Shown piece by piece: positions 10,554 to 20,138 of a stretch of DNA of 64,000 nt. Source of the stretch: Pomphorhynchus laevis. Its lineage: Eukaryota > Acanthocephala > Palaeacanthocephala > Echinorhynchida > Pomphorhynchidae. Both the position numbers and the translations under genes were made by a program. Positions within the stretch are counted from its first letter, which is position 1. Every line of letters begins with the position of its first letter. Location: NCBI GenBank assembly GCA_012934845.2, contig WNNJ02001098.1:62001-126000 (forward strand), written 5' to 3'. The notes beneath the pieces were generated by a model. The model did no database searches. It was not told where the DNA came from and was given only the letters and a program-made list of their open reading frames with translations.

Positions 10554-12503
10554 TTGATGTGCCATCCTAATGATGGCACATCAATTAAATGTTTTGAATT
10601 AATTTCGAACCATGCGGATATTCAAAAATACGTTACCCTAACACCCAACACACGAAGTCAAACAAATATAAATAAAACGCTTAAAAACGCCTTGAAAGAG
10701 CTAAACGCGAATACTGATATAAAGATTCTACCCGCTGATAAAGGGAGCAAGACAGTTATTTGGGGTACGCAACAATACATACAAGAGGGGATGCGCCAAC
10801 TGTCAAGTGATGCATATGAAGCGATTGAACTTGCGGACCACTCAGGCATCGTTAAAGAGGTTGAAACTGTTATAGCTACCCTTATAAAAGACAAGCCCCT
10901 TAGAAACAATCTCACCGTAACAAGACCAATACCTGGGCACATGTACCTACTCCCAAAGATACACAAAAATGTAAACCCGTGCCCTGGCCGCCCAATAATT
11001 CGAAACTGCGGTACTGCTACTGAGAAATTGGCCCGTCACCTACATAATAAACTCTACCCTATCCTGAAGAAAGCGCAATCATTTATTGAAAGCACGGACG
11101 ATTTCATCAGAAAATTCGAGGATAGCAAAGCTCACATCAAACCCTCAAGCATACTATTCACATTGGATGTAGAGTCGTTATTTACCGCAATAGAAACAAA
11201 TAACGGGATCGCCGCGGTAGCGCGTATCTTAGAAACACACGGATGCTATCAGTCTGAAATTGAACACCTCAGTACACTATTGCGTCTTACGATGGAATCC
11301 AACACCTTTGAGTTCGAGGGTAAATTGTACCTGCAAAAACGTGGCACTGCTATGGGAAGCCCTATAGGACCAACTTATGCAGGCCTTTACGTAGCCGACA
11401 TCGAACAGAGATATATAAATAGTCGTCATCTGAAACCCTCCATTTGGATTCGTTATGTGGACGACATATTCGGTGTATGGGACCATGGTGAAGAGGATTT
11501 TGAATCGTTCTTATCCGATCTAAATGCATTTTCGGAGCTAAGGTTCACTCGGTCTGATAGAATGCAAGACAATCTTAACTTTTTGGATGTGGAGCTAAGG
11601 AAAGACCCGGTATCAGGATGGTTAACGTCAATGCACCGAAAGTTCAAAGGAATTAGATCTCTGGTACATGCCAGGAGTGCTCATCATCCAAGGATTAAAC
11701 GTTTAATCATCAGAAACGAACTGATCAAAGCTAAGAAAATATGCTCGACAGCAAGGATATTCACAGAGGCCGCCATAACCCTGTCTAAAGAATTTGAGTG
11801 TAGAGGATACCATTTAAAGCTAATTAAAATACAATTGGCTGAGGTTTGTTGTATGGATAGGGACATCCTTTTGTCTAAAAAGGTGAGGATCGAAGGCCAG
11901 GACAAAATCCCCTATATAGTAGTTGACACTCACCCAGCCCTACTGTCTCTTGAGCGGGATCTAACGACTGCCTTAAACGCATGTAATTCCATATGCGGAA
12001 CAGGTGTCAAGATTAAAGTCGCCTACAAAAGTGGTAAATCCCTACGGCGTTTACTGTTCACAAACAAGCTGAAAATATCGGAAGGAATGCAAAGATGTGG
12101 GGATAAGCGCTGCAAGTGCTGTGAATATGTTGCAGTCGGAAGAATGTTTAGCAGTCCGGTAACTGGACTAACGTACAATACCCGATGCAAAGCTTCATGC
12201 AAAACAAAGAACTCGGTGTACGTATGCATGTGCTCAAACTGCCCATGCTGTTACGTGGGAGAGACATCGAACGCCTTAAATATTCGAATGAATATAAGAA
12301 GATGTGACATACGCGCAAAACGGGGCAATAGAGATGGCGCAGCACAACACTGCATCGATAACCCGCAACACCGAATGTCTGTAACAATTGTTGAATCTGA
12401 TTTCAAAAATGATTGGCAAAGAAAAGCAAGAGAGAAGTATTGGATCGCCCAATTAATGAGCGATACACAATTAAATGCTAATCATGATTGCCATATACCT
12501 TAG
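10554..12503 (+). CDS. PLE copy A: RT with C-terminal GIY-YIG endonuclease
   Basis: A 649-residue frame of a canonical Penelope/Poseidon-type element. In order: PADKGSKTVIW (about 60-70), PKIHKNVNPCPGRPII (134-149), FTLDVESLF (202-210, catalytic Asp), GTAMGSPIGP (264-273), IRYVDDIFGVW (299-309, intact catalytic YVDD), and LNFLDVEL. A Cys cluster follows (CGDKRCKCC, about 515-523, then CKASC), and then the GIY-YIG nuclease (VYVC...CYVGET, about 555-571, with the conserved Glu in REKYW). The first part of a normal PLE protein is missing. The frame opens at a non-ATG codon right after a tandem repeat, so this copy is 5-prime truncated. Otherwise it is uninterrupted and looks young. Confidence 0.9.
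   Translation: MMCHPNDGTSIKCFELISNHADIQKYVTLTPNTRSQTNINKTLKNALKELNANTDIKILPADKGSKTVIWGTQQYIQEGMRQLSSDAYEAIELADHSGIVKEVETVIATLIKDKPLRNNLTVTRPIPGHMYLLPKIHKNVNPCPGRPIIRNCGTATEKLARHLHNKLYPILKKAQSFIESTDDFIRKFEDSKAHIKPSSILFTLDVESLFTAIETNNGIAAVARILETHGCYQSEIEHLSTLLRLTMESNTFEFEGKLYLQKRGTAMGSPIGPTYAGLYVADIEQRYINSRHLKPSIWIRYVDDIFGVWDHGEEDFESFLSDLNAFSELRFTRSDRMQDNLNFLDVELRKDPVSGWLTSMHRKFKGIRSLVHARSAHHPRIKRLIIRNELIKAKKICSTARIFTEAAITLSKEFECRGYHLKLIKIQLAEVCCMDRDILLSKKVRIEGQDKIPYIVVDTHPALLSLERDLTTALNACNSICGTGVKIKVAYKSGKSLRRLLFTNKLKISEGMQRCGDKRCKCCEYVAVGRMFSSPVTGLTYNTRCKASCKTKNSVYVCMCSNCPCCYVGETSNALNIRMNIRRCDIRAKRGNRDGAAQHCIDNPQHRMSVTIVESDFKNDWQRKAREKYWIAQLMSDTQLNANHDCHIP
10565..10910 (+). repeat. 346-bp direct repeat, left copy
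   Basis: This repeats at 13,386-13,731 with a constant offset of 2821. I saw one base difference over 346 bp (near 10,749 versus 13,570). It is the overlap between PLE copies A and B: copy A begins here and copy B ends here, the arrangement that creates pseudo-LTRs in PLEs. Confidence 0.9.
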
Positions 12504-12623
12504 TGCCCCAGCAATACATTTCGCTTTACTATTTTTTAATATATAATCACATTGTATTTTCACCCTACATTGATTGAAATTGTATTTCCCATTATTTGAC
12601 AAGTATTGTTTTATTTTCAGACT

Positions 12624-12649
12624 CTGAAGAAGGCTTTTACGCCGAAAGC
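12624..12649 (+). ncRNA. Hammerhead-like motif at 3-prime end of PLE A
   Basis: CTGAAGA, one extra A, a GGC/GCC stem with a six-base loop, then GAAA. This matches the hammerhead core CUGANGA...GAAA except for the extra base before stem II. PLE pseudo-LTRs are known to carry hammerhead motifs. Whether this one cleaves is unknown. Confidence 0.45.
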
Positions 12650-12740
12650 TTAGCCCTTGTATTGTGCTATAAAAGAAAAATCGCTGCTGTTACTCGATTC
12701 TTGATTTGATTTGTTTAACGATTTATTTGAAAGCAGCCTC

Positions 12741-13764
12741 AATGGGCTCTCGAGTTCGATTTGATAATAATATTCAATATTTCGAAAGTGTCGAACAACC
12801 GACCTCGCAAACAACACAGCGAACGAAATCATTAGCACACGCACGATACTTGTCATTTTGTATCAAAAATGGGATTCACACAAAAGGATTGAAAATAAAA
12901 AAGTCTATGCAGGTTAACCGCAATCTAATACCAGCCAAAAGAATGGACACATTACTCTCCAGATAGAAACAAGTTCTCGATGATGCCGAAATCAAATTAA
13001 CTAGAATTCTGTGGGAATTTTACTCATTGGCATATAATTTTAACGATGGTTTTGTCGACAAAGGTATACTTAATCGACTGCTCGAATGCAAAACCAGAAA
13101 GCTGAGTCGATGTATAGGTCGAAGAGTAACAACTGAGGAACTGCACTTCTACCCTCTTCGGCATTGCAGGAGATATAGACACCGATCAGACTATAAACAA
13201 TTGAACAACGTCGTACTGGATGCAGTTGAAAGCAATGTTGTCAACTTGTCAACGGTTACATTATCGGACAAACAAAAAGAGCTGTTGTCACTTGGCCTGT
13301 CATTTGTACCAGCACCAAGGGAATTTGAACGCTATCCGTTAATTCGTAACATAAAGGGATCAATTCATCGTGCAGTTGAGAATCTTCCTAATGATGGCAC
13401 ATCAATTAAATGTTTTGAATTAATTTCGAACCATGCGGATATTCAAAAATACGTTACCCTAACACCCAACACACGAAGTCAAACAAATATAAATAAAACG
13501 CTTAAAAACGCCTTGAAAGAGCTAAACGCGAATACTGATATAAAGATTCTACCCGCTGATAAAGGGAGTAAGACAGTTATTTGGGGTACGCAACAATACA
13601 TACAAGAGGGGATGCGCCAACTGTCAAGTGATGCATATGAAGCGATTGAACTTGCGGACCACTCAGGCATCGTTAAAGAGGTTGAAACTGTTATAGCTAC
13701 CCTTATAAAAGACAAGCCCCTTAGAAACAATATATATATATATTTATATATATATATTCTTTAG
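12741..13764 (+). pseudogene. PLE copy B: N-terminal part, 3-prime truncated
   Basis: The start is an ATG at 12,741 (MGSRVRFDNN). A TATAAAAG lies about 70 bases upstream, immediately after the 3-prime end of copy A. The frame runs through one in-frame TAG at 12,964-12,966 and then gives the typical PLE N-terminal text LSDKQKELLSLGLSFVPAP and the ADKG motif. At 13,731 it is cut off mid-domain and replaced by a TATATATATATTTATATA microsatellite. Copies A and B are head to tail, so B supplies the 5-prime half and A the 3-prime half of near-identical elements. This is a known PLE insertion pattern. Confidence 0.8.
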
Positions 13765-13789
13765 TTTAAGATCATGAAGATCGATTTAA

Positions 13790-14240
13790 ATCGGGACTGC
13801 TAATCCTAAACACATTATCCGACTGACGATGACTGCTGGGTGATTAGTAACGTCTCGGAGTGATACATAAGACTGACGAAGCTGGTGATTGAAGTCCAGT
13901 TATTTAGCAGCAAATACGGATTAAAAATCAACCGTAGTCAGCTTTGGCTCGTGGACCACAGTTTCAAGCGATTTTTCGAAATAACAATTAATAAAATGAC
14001 GCATTCCTTTGGAATCCTATAAGATGAGAAATTCAGTGCCTTCGTAACCCACGGATACGCATTTGTGACCTAGAAAGAATAACTAGAAGGTCCACACACG
14101 CGACAAGCCAGTAAAAACGCTTTCTGTACCTGAGCTTTGCATAGCATCATGATGAATTGCTGGTGTCTTTACAGTTATCATAAAAGCAGTCAAAACGCAC
14201 CCTAACCACTTCATCTGACTGAATATGACTGCTGGGTGGT
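13790..14240 (+). repeat. Repeat family B, second locus
   Basis: Shares with 7838-8315, in rotated order, GACTGCTGxGTGA, CGGAGTGATACAT, TTTAGCAG, TCAGCTTTGGCTC...CACAGTTTCAAGCGATTTTTC, ACGCTTTCTGTACCTGAGCTT and CGCACCCTAACCACTTCATC. The circular permutation relative to the first locus confirms a tandemly arrayed unit of about 390 bp. It starts just after the microsatellite that ends PLE copy B. Confidence 0.65.
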
Positions 14241-14254
14241 TATTAAAGTCGATT

Positions 14255-14940
14255 TCATAGTATTTGTTGATATCCGGTTTTTAGTAAGATTTATACGATT
14301 CCGAATCTAAAACGGATTCCGAGATCGTTCAATTAATAATATCTAATTTAACAATATTTCAGCAGCTACAATTTCAATGTACTAAAAATAGTGTTTTTAT
14401 TGTTTGTATTTGAATATGATAGCAGTAGCTGCTAGAATACTGTAAAACTTCGACAATTTATACAAAAAAATGCGGCTTTGTTAAATTGAAGCATTAACAA
14501 TTGTTCTATCTAGTATCGGCCGCTTCTATTTATAGTAATACTCGATCATATCAATGATAATATGAAATGTGGAACTTAACGCTAATGCTTAACGAATTAT
14601 CAATGCTTAAAACTAGTCTGATCAATTTAATAAAATGTTATCTTTAATCTAAATATGATTATTATTTATCATCCTTTATTAAATATTATTTGTATCAGTC
14701 ATCTGTGATGACTATATTTTCTTTGTGATAAAAGTATTAAAGAAAACGACATACCGCTTAACTGAGAGTATATATTTTGTACTATACATTCAAAAAATGA
14801 AACTTTTTACCTTAAAATGAATTTTTAACTACACATTTTTATGAATTGGTTAATATATATTAACCAATTATACTTATTATATATACTTATACTTATGAGT
14901 ATATATAATAAACATATATAAGTATATATAATATGTACAT
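14255..14940. other. No gene seen
   Basis: AT-rich. A TATATA/TATAAGTATA-rich microsatellite-like stretch lies at about 14,850-14,950. No coding or structural signal was recognised otherwise. Confidence 0.5.
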
Positions 14941-14945
14941 TATTA

Positions 14946-15222
14946 TATACAAAGCTTTGACCTAGAAGGCTTTTTTGCCCGTATATCGTACATTGCAACA
15001 CATTAAACAAACATATCAATTTCAACCAAACCAAGGATAAGAACTTCAATGTTGCCTTGATCAGCGTGTCTTATCCAAGTGTTGACCATGGCTTTGAATT
15101 GGCTCAATAATGACGCAGTCATGATGTCGTGAGGCAATGCGTTTCCACAACTTTCTCACTCTGCGTGACAATCGAGATACCATTGTTGACCTTCCAATTT
15201 GTCTTGCGCGTAACAGAGATTA
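14946..15222 (-). mobile_element. CR1-like LINE 3-prime fragment
   Basis: The minus strand matches the 3-prime end of the LINE at 30.5-34.5 kb. Shared landmarks are AAAGCTTTGACCTAGAAGGC, CAAACATATCAATTTCAACC, the GATCAGCGTGTC block and CACAACTTTCTCACTCTGCG. Homology stops near 15,222, so it is a 5-prime truncated copy of about 280 bp. Differences from the 34-kb copy are scattered but modest. Confidence 0.8.
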
Positions 15223-16190
15223 TCCAGAGATTATCCAAGCTATCCAGAGATTATTTGAAACCGATTGTAAATGCAAACAAGATATTAAAAAGGCTAACTA
15301 ATATATTCGCAGACGTTGATATGCAAGGTTGTACATTAGTACATAGTTAACGTGTTTGAACTGATGGATACTGTCTAGATGTAAATGAACTAAATTCACT
15401 TGTTTTTGTAGCGTACGTTGGAACAGGTTTTCAAGTAATTTCGCAAAACCGGGATTTATAATTAATCTCGCAAAAAATACAATTGTAACCGCCTTTAAAT
15501 CCCATACTAATCATGTATGTGTATGCTATTAAGCTTAATGGTCTAAATCGTTACTTCGTTATTTGCTTGTCACATGTCAACACTTAAATCTATCTTATAT
15601 TTAACAAATCCCTGCATGTGTCAGTATTACACTTTACGATTTATTATAATCAAATTAATAACTATTAATCTAGGCGGCTATAATTTAGTGTTATATACAA
15701 AGCAAATTTAGAATTCTACAGCGTTTTGTTTCTCGCAAGCAGTGATATGTCATCTAGCATTGCAAGTTGCGTAAATTGATTATAATCACTCATATGATTT
15801 AATTCCTCATGCACAAGAAAGAGTAAAGAAAAATAATAAAAATCGTCAAAAGGCCAGCAAAATATAAACAATTTTCTTGGATTACTTTTAAATCTATTCG
15901 ATCATGAATATTAAACAAAAGTTCAGATTAACATATCATCAATTGGATTTTACTATCATTGAACGATTCAGAGTTAAAACTGATCTATTAGAGAATTCGT
16001 ATATCCCTAAAATACAGGGTTTGGTTCGTGATTATATTTAAGTAGCCATGGAACCTCTAAGGGTCAAGTGGATTTAGTAGGTATTTAATAATCTAAATTA
16101 TATGTATAATAGAATAGAATTATAAATTGGAATTAAGATTATAAGTCACCTGGAGAAAGTGATATGCTATCAGGTCTCAGTGTATATATT
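15223..16190. other. No gene seen
   Basis: AT-rich, short random frames only. Near 15,215-15,250 ATCCAGAGATTAT is repeated two to three times. The segment 16,085-16,185 (GATATGCTATCAGGTCTCAG) faintly resembles repeat family C. Confidence 0.4.
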
Positions 16191-16196
16191 GTTTAG

Positions 16197-16441
16197 GCAG
16201 CACCACCGCAGTTAACAAATGAAAGGAATACACTTTCTTTACAATTCGCCGATAGGGCTTCTTCAAAACAACATTGTATATATTCCTTATATCACCAAGA
16301 CAATTTTTAACGATAATAATGGACGCCGTTAAAAATTGTTGTCTTGGTGATGTAAAGAATATATACAATGTTATTTTTAAAGAAGCCCTAGCGGCGAAAC
16401 GTAAAGTTTATTTCTTTGATTAGTTGACTGCAGTGATGCAA
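16197..16441. repeat. Inverted pair of PLE-end modules
   Basis: Arms of about 115 bp (16,197-16,311 and 16,329-16,441) are roughly 80 per cent complementary around a 16-bp centre. Each contains GAAGAAGCCCTA(T/G)CGGCGAA on its own sense strand. That phrase has the A-GCC, loop, GGC-GAA pattern of the hammerhead-like PLE-end motif. This is probably a fold-back of two PLE termini. Confidence 0.6.
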
Positions 16442-16494
16442 CCTAAAGCAAAGATATGATCGGAGGGCTATGCATAATTCCTGTATATATAGAC

Positions 16495-16563
16495 CCACAT
16501 ATGAATTTAAAATCAATCGTAGCCAGTTTTGGCTCCTGGACCACAGTTTCAAGCGATTTTTCG

Positions 16564-16654
<91 letters not shown>
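16495..16654. repeat. Repeat B fragment ending in (TA)44
   Basis: 16,495-16,566 matches the repeat-B phrase AATCGTAGCCAGTTTTGGCTC...CACAGTTTCAAGCGATTTTTCG. It runs directly into an uninterrupted TA dinucleotide tract at 16,567-16,654. Apparent reading frames across the tract are an artefact of the repeat. Confidence 0.8.
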
Positions 16655-16658
<4 letters not shown>

Positions 16659-16719
16659 AGAAGATTCGTTGATAGACCGCTGTCCTGGATTCCTCGAATA
16701 GAATTCAGCCATAAATATT

Positions 16720-16779
16720 ATGAATAAATTGATAGACAGGACAAAAAAATTTTTTTGTCCTGTCTATCAATTTATTCAT
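16720..16779. repeat. 60-bp perfect palindrome, no loop
   Basis: ATGAATAAATTGATAGACAG... on the left is exactly complementary to the right half. The centre is AAAAAAA/TTTTTTT at 16,749/16,750. Arms are 30 bp each with no spacer, an unstable structure normally lost quickly. Confidence 0.9.
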
Positions 16780-16878
16780 TATATATAAATATATATTAGG
16801 TGTTGATTTTCTAGCTGCGGGTTGGGATCCATCATGGATACTTTCGTATGTATTTGTAAAATGTTTACAAATATATAT

Positions 16879-16965
16879 GTGCTTTATTTTATTACAACGT
16901 TTATGACCAAATGTGCTTTATTTTATTACAACGTTTCGATCCTCAGTGGAATCTTCTTCAAGTTA
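16879..16965 (-). repeat. PLE-end-like module with duplicated segment
   Basis: GTGCTTTATTTTATTACAAC is present twice (16,879 and 16,913). On the minus strand the second copy reads TTGAAGAAGATTCC, a short loop, GGATCGAAACGTTGTAAT. This is again the GAAGA, stem, CGAAACG pattern seen at PLE ends in the window. Confidence 0.5.
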
Positions 16966-17166
16966 AATCAATAATTGTATGTTTATTAGAAATCAAAATT
17001 GTTTTAAGGTATATATATCACTATGTTTTCCTCATGAAGAGGCATAAACACCAGGCAGCATTCTATAAATCCTCATCAGATCAAGAAATAGAACCGAATT
17101 ATTCTCGAAATATTCAAAGTCGCTACGTATGCCCAGTCATCCAATGTGTGACGACAAACTTCGACA

Positions 17167-17208
17167 ACGGTATACGCGTATCGCTCTAACGGAGCTCATC
17201 AGTACCGT
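17167..17208 (-). ncRNA. Hammerhead ribozyme motif, copy 1
   Basis: Read on the minus strand: a six-base helix I strand ACGGTA, core CTGATGA, helix II GCTC/GAGC with loop CGTTA, a GAAA-position tetrad, a minimal helix III (C-GC-G) ending in GTA at the cleavage position, and the complementary helix I strand TACCGT. All three helices pair. One position of the GAAA-equivalent core differs from the family consensus, so this copy may be weak or inactive. Confidence 0.8.
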
Positions 17209-17797
17209 GACTTTAATAATCATCCATAGGCACCTTAACACACGCTTAAACAATGTTTAAAGCTCGAAAAACAGAACTACCCTTAATCTGAATCATCAGA
17301 GGAAATTTAGCATAAGCTCTGTGCATGGCAGTGCGTATTGCGGTTTAACCATGCATCAGGCACTAAATTCCTTTTAATAGAAATGCTGTTTTACAGGGAC
17401 ACTTTAAAGTGTACAAATATATAAAATATATAATTTGTAGTTACACCTGCCCTGGGACACACAATGGTGTACTCGTAAATAAATCACTATGTTTTCCTCA
17501 TAATGAGGCATAAACACATAGTGATTTATTTACGAGTACACCATTGTGTCCCAGGGCATATGTAACTACAAATTATATATTTTATATATTTGTACACTTT
17601 AAAGTATCCCTGTAAAACAGCATTTCTATAAAAAAGAATTTAGTGCCTGATGCATGGTTAAACCGCAATACGTACTGCCATGCACAGAGCTTATGCTAAA
17701 TTTCCTCTGATGATTCAGATTAAGGGTAGTTCTGTTTTTCGAGCTTTAAACATTGTTTAAGCGTGTGTTAAGGTTCCTATGGATGATTATTGAAGTC

Positions 17798-17839
17798 ACA
17801 GTACCGATGAGCTCCGTTAGAGCGAAACGCGTATACCGT
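17798..17839 (+). ncRNA. Hammerhead ribozyme motif, copy 2
   Basis: Same 42-nt layout as copy 1, in the right arm of the inverted repeat: helix I, CUGAUGA-equivalent core with one departure, helix II GCTC/CGTTA/GAGC, intact GAAA, CGCGTA and TACCGT. One helix I pair is also lost. The very short helix III is the form described for PLE and retrozyme hammerheads, which often act as dimers. Confidence 0.8.
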
Positions 17840-18060
17840 TTTCGAAGTTTGTCGTCACACATTGGATGACTGGGCATACGTAGCGACTTTGAATTTTGCG
17901 AGAATAATTCGGTTCTATTTCTTGATCTGATGAGGATATATAGAATGCTGCCTGGTGTTTATGCCTCTTCATGAGGAAAACATAGTGATTTATTTACGAG
18001 TACACCATTGTAAGTCCCAGGGCAGGTGTAACTACAAATTATATATTATATATATACATA

Positions 18061-18251
18061 TGTAGTGGGTATTTCGAGTATATAATTGCCCCTTAAGGTC
18101 TATTGTAGACTCTTCCATATATTTGTATATAAAAGATTTTATAAAACGTTTTAATAATAAAAAAAAGTACTTCTTTCCTCAATTAGAAAATCTTATATAT
18201 ATTGAATTACAATTATTCATTAACAGCCTCTGGAGGTCTATTTCAAGACGC
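18061..18251. other. Spacer, no gene
   Basis: AT-rich spacer between the hammerhead repeat and the PLE fragment. It contains TATATA and poly-A stretches only. Confidence 0.5.
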
Positions 18252-18376
18252 TATAAATAATCTGTTTAATTATCAGTTAATTAATCTATAGAACAAAAAC
18301 TTCTAATTTATTGAAACAACGCGTTTTGAAATATTCTCATAGGCAGTGCCTAACACAGTACAACTGAGTTAGAAAA

Positions 18377-19048
18377 ATGAACAGATCAATTTTGCTGAAA
18401 AACTACAAAGAGGAAGCCTGCTCGGAGGATAATAAAAATATTAATTGTATTCTAGAGTATAACGCAGCGTTTGAAAATATTAACAAATTACTAAACACAA
18501 ACAAAGATCAAAATTTGACCAGCCTAAACAGAGTTAAGGTGTATTTTAAAAACAACAAAAACATTAAAAGTCAAATTGTACATTCAAAAATTAAAAATAT
18601 GGCAGAAGCGACGAAAAGTATGGGTAGCTCAGCTCCATGTAAAGATAAAAGATGTAAATGTTGTGCGGATATAGTGAATGTTACAAACACATTTAAGAGT
18701 CAACACACCGGGTTAACGTACAAAACAAGAGGTAACCATACTTGTAAATCAAAGAATATAATATATTTATCAACATGCAATGATTGTCAAAAACAGTATA
18801 TCGGAGAGAGCGGTAGACAATTAAACCTGAGAATGAACAATAGACGTGCTGATATTCTAAAGAACAAAATAGGATTTGATGGAGTGGTTAATCACAAAAT
18901 TGAGTTTCCAAATCATATATTATCAACGCAAATTGTACAAGGAGGGTTTAAAAATATCTATGAAAGGAAACAAACGGAGCAATATTGGATAGGACAAATC
19001 ATGAGTGATAAAATGCTAAATAAGTATCATGAATATCATGTACCATGA
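18377..19048 (+). CDS. PLE C-terminal region: Cys cluster and GIY-YIG endonuclease
   Basis: A 223-residue frame starting at an ATG, though the true protein would start far upstream. It is homologous to the last third of PLE copy A: CKDKRCKCC (about 92-100), LTYKTRGNHTCKSKN, then GIY-YIG motifs IIYLSTC and KQYIGESGRQLNLRMN, and the terminal REQYWIGQ-like segment (KQTEQYWIGQIMSD) with the conserved Glu. The RT is absent. It differs from copy A by roughly half its residues, so it is a distinct PLE subfamily. The nuclease part itself is uninterrupted. Confidence 0.85.
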   Translation: MNRSILLKNYKEEACSEDNKNINCILEYNAAFENINKLLNTNKDQNLTSLNRVKVYFKNNKNIKSQIVHSKIKNMAEATKSMGSSAPCKDKRCKCCADIVNVTNTFKSQHTGLTYKTRGNHTCKSKNIIYLSTCNDCQKQYIGESGRQLNLRMNNRRADILKNKIGFDGVVNHKIEFPNHILSTQIVQGGFKNIYERKQTEQYWIGQIMSDKMLNKYHEYHVP

Positions 19049-19139
19049 TAATTGGAATTTTGGTATGTGATTGATATACGCTGAATTCTTTCATGTCGGA
19101 ATCAAGATATATAATGAAGAAAATACCTAGTGTAATCAC

Positions 19140-19163
19140 CTGAAGAAGAAATTTTTCGAAACG
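19140..19163 (+). ncRNA. Hammerhead-like motif at PLE 3-prime end
   Basis: CTGAAGA, an extra A, a three-base GAA/UUC stem with loop, then GAAACG. It has the same layout as at 12,624. Helix I partners are not obvious, so catalytic activity is doubtful. Confidence 0.4.
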
Positions 19164-19242
19164 CGTTGTTTCAATAAATTAGAAGTTTTTGTTCTCTGGA
19201 TTAATTTACTGATAATTAAACAGATTATATATAAAGGTTTAA

Positions 19243-19672
19243 ATGGCCAATGAATAGTATTTTGATTACAGCAGACATCCAAAGTCTGTATACAAGTACA
19301 CCTACAGAAAGTGCTTTGGAGACAATAAGCAATATAATGGGCAAGACAGATTAGCCGTATAAAAAAAGAACTTTATACTGAAATCGGCAGAAGTAATTTA
19401 AAAAACAACGTTTGTGAGTTCGACGGATAGTTTTACCTTCAAATGCAAGGTACGGCCATGGGTACTCCGTTTGCGCCGACATTAGCCATAATATACATGT
19501 CAGAGATAGAGAAAGAATGGTTATCATATGGAAACATAAAACCGATGTCATATTGTAGATATATCGATGATATATTTTTCGTATGACCCGACACAAATGA
19601 CAATTTAGAGTCATTTAAGCGTTACATGAACAATAGTTCACCTTTGACTGTCACTTTTGATGAAGGTTATTC
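19243..19672 (+). pseudogene. PLE reverse transcriptase fragment
   Basis: Decayed RT core from a PLE: ITADIQSLYTSTPTESAL (motif A), then QGTAMGTPFAPTLAI (motif B) and CRYIDDIFFV (motif C with intact YIDD), followed by a stop. Frames shift between the first and second motif. It begins right where the previous element's terminal repeat ends, so it may be part of a tandem PLE array. Confidence 0.75.
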
Positions 19673-19826
19673 ATAATCCCAAGCTTTTCGGGATTATGAT
19701 GCATTACAACCATAACAAAATGTCGTTCTCGTATAATAATTCATTAAACCTAGAATAGTATGTTGAGGTGATTTGATCTATCTGTTTTGGCCATCCGCTT
19801 TCTTTGTATCTCTTTATTGGAAGAAT

Positions 19827-20060
19827 TTAATCGTCATGTGCACTTTCTTTTCTGATTTTATCGGGCTTCAAAATGATATTAGATGCATTATGATCCTGAA
19901 TGAGATGTATTTCCCTACCGTCAGAAGTCTCATTGTCGTTGTCTATCGGTAATCTTGATAAAATGTCAGCGATAGAATTTTCTTTAACCGACAAATACTT
20001 GAGTGTGTAAGAATATTGAGATATTATCAATGCCCACCTAACCAAATGCTGATTAGTCAT
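19827..20060 (-). pseudogene. Ty3/Gypsy RNase H fragment (fossil)
   Basis: A broken scrap of an LTR retrotransposon polyprotein on the minus strand. It covers the end of the RNase H domain (HLVRWALIISQY, ADILSRLP). No LTRs are seen next to it. It is distinct from the whole Gypsy element at 48.4-53.0 kb and looks old. Confidence 0.75.
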
Positions 20061-20138
20061 TTTATTTAGAGTGCGTGTACTTCCATATATAATTACAATG
20101 AATAATTGTAATTATTCATTCTTAATTGTAATTATCCT

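Larger units (their letters stand above)
17018..18060. repeat. Giant inverted repeat of a 464-bp hammerhead-bearing unit
   Basis: The left arm (17,018-17,494, unit on minus strand) and right arm (17,517-17,991, plus strand) are near-identical over about 475 bp with a 22-bp centre. The right arm then starts a second tandem unit: CATAGTGATTTATTTACGAG occurs at 17,517 and again at 17,981, a period of 464. A third copy lies at 20,139-20,580. The unit is non-coding and carries a hammerhead ribozyme fold at unit position about 281. Tandem non-coding monomers with a hammerhead are the hallmark of animal retrozymes and PLE-derived repeats; assignment to either is inference. Confidence 0.85.
18252..19232 (+). 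mobile_element. PLE fragment bounded by inverted ends
   Basis: About 80 bp at 18,252-18,332 is the reverse complement of 19,154-19,232. Shared text on the right side is GCGTTGTTTCAATAAATTAG, then AAGTTTTTGTTCT, ATTAA, GATAATTAAACAGATTAT. Between them lies a GIY-YIG coding frame. Just inside the right end is a CTGAAGA...GAAACG motif. PLEs are known for complex tandem and inverted terminal arrangements, and this fits a 5-prime truncated insertion with an inverted copy of its end. Confidence 0.75.

Noticed and set aside
16456-16701. Open reading frames of alternating Tyr-Ile across the TA tract
   Set aside because: They are produced by the (TA)44 microsatellite and carry no real coding signal.
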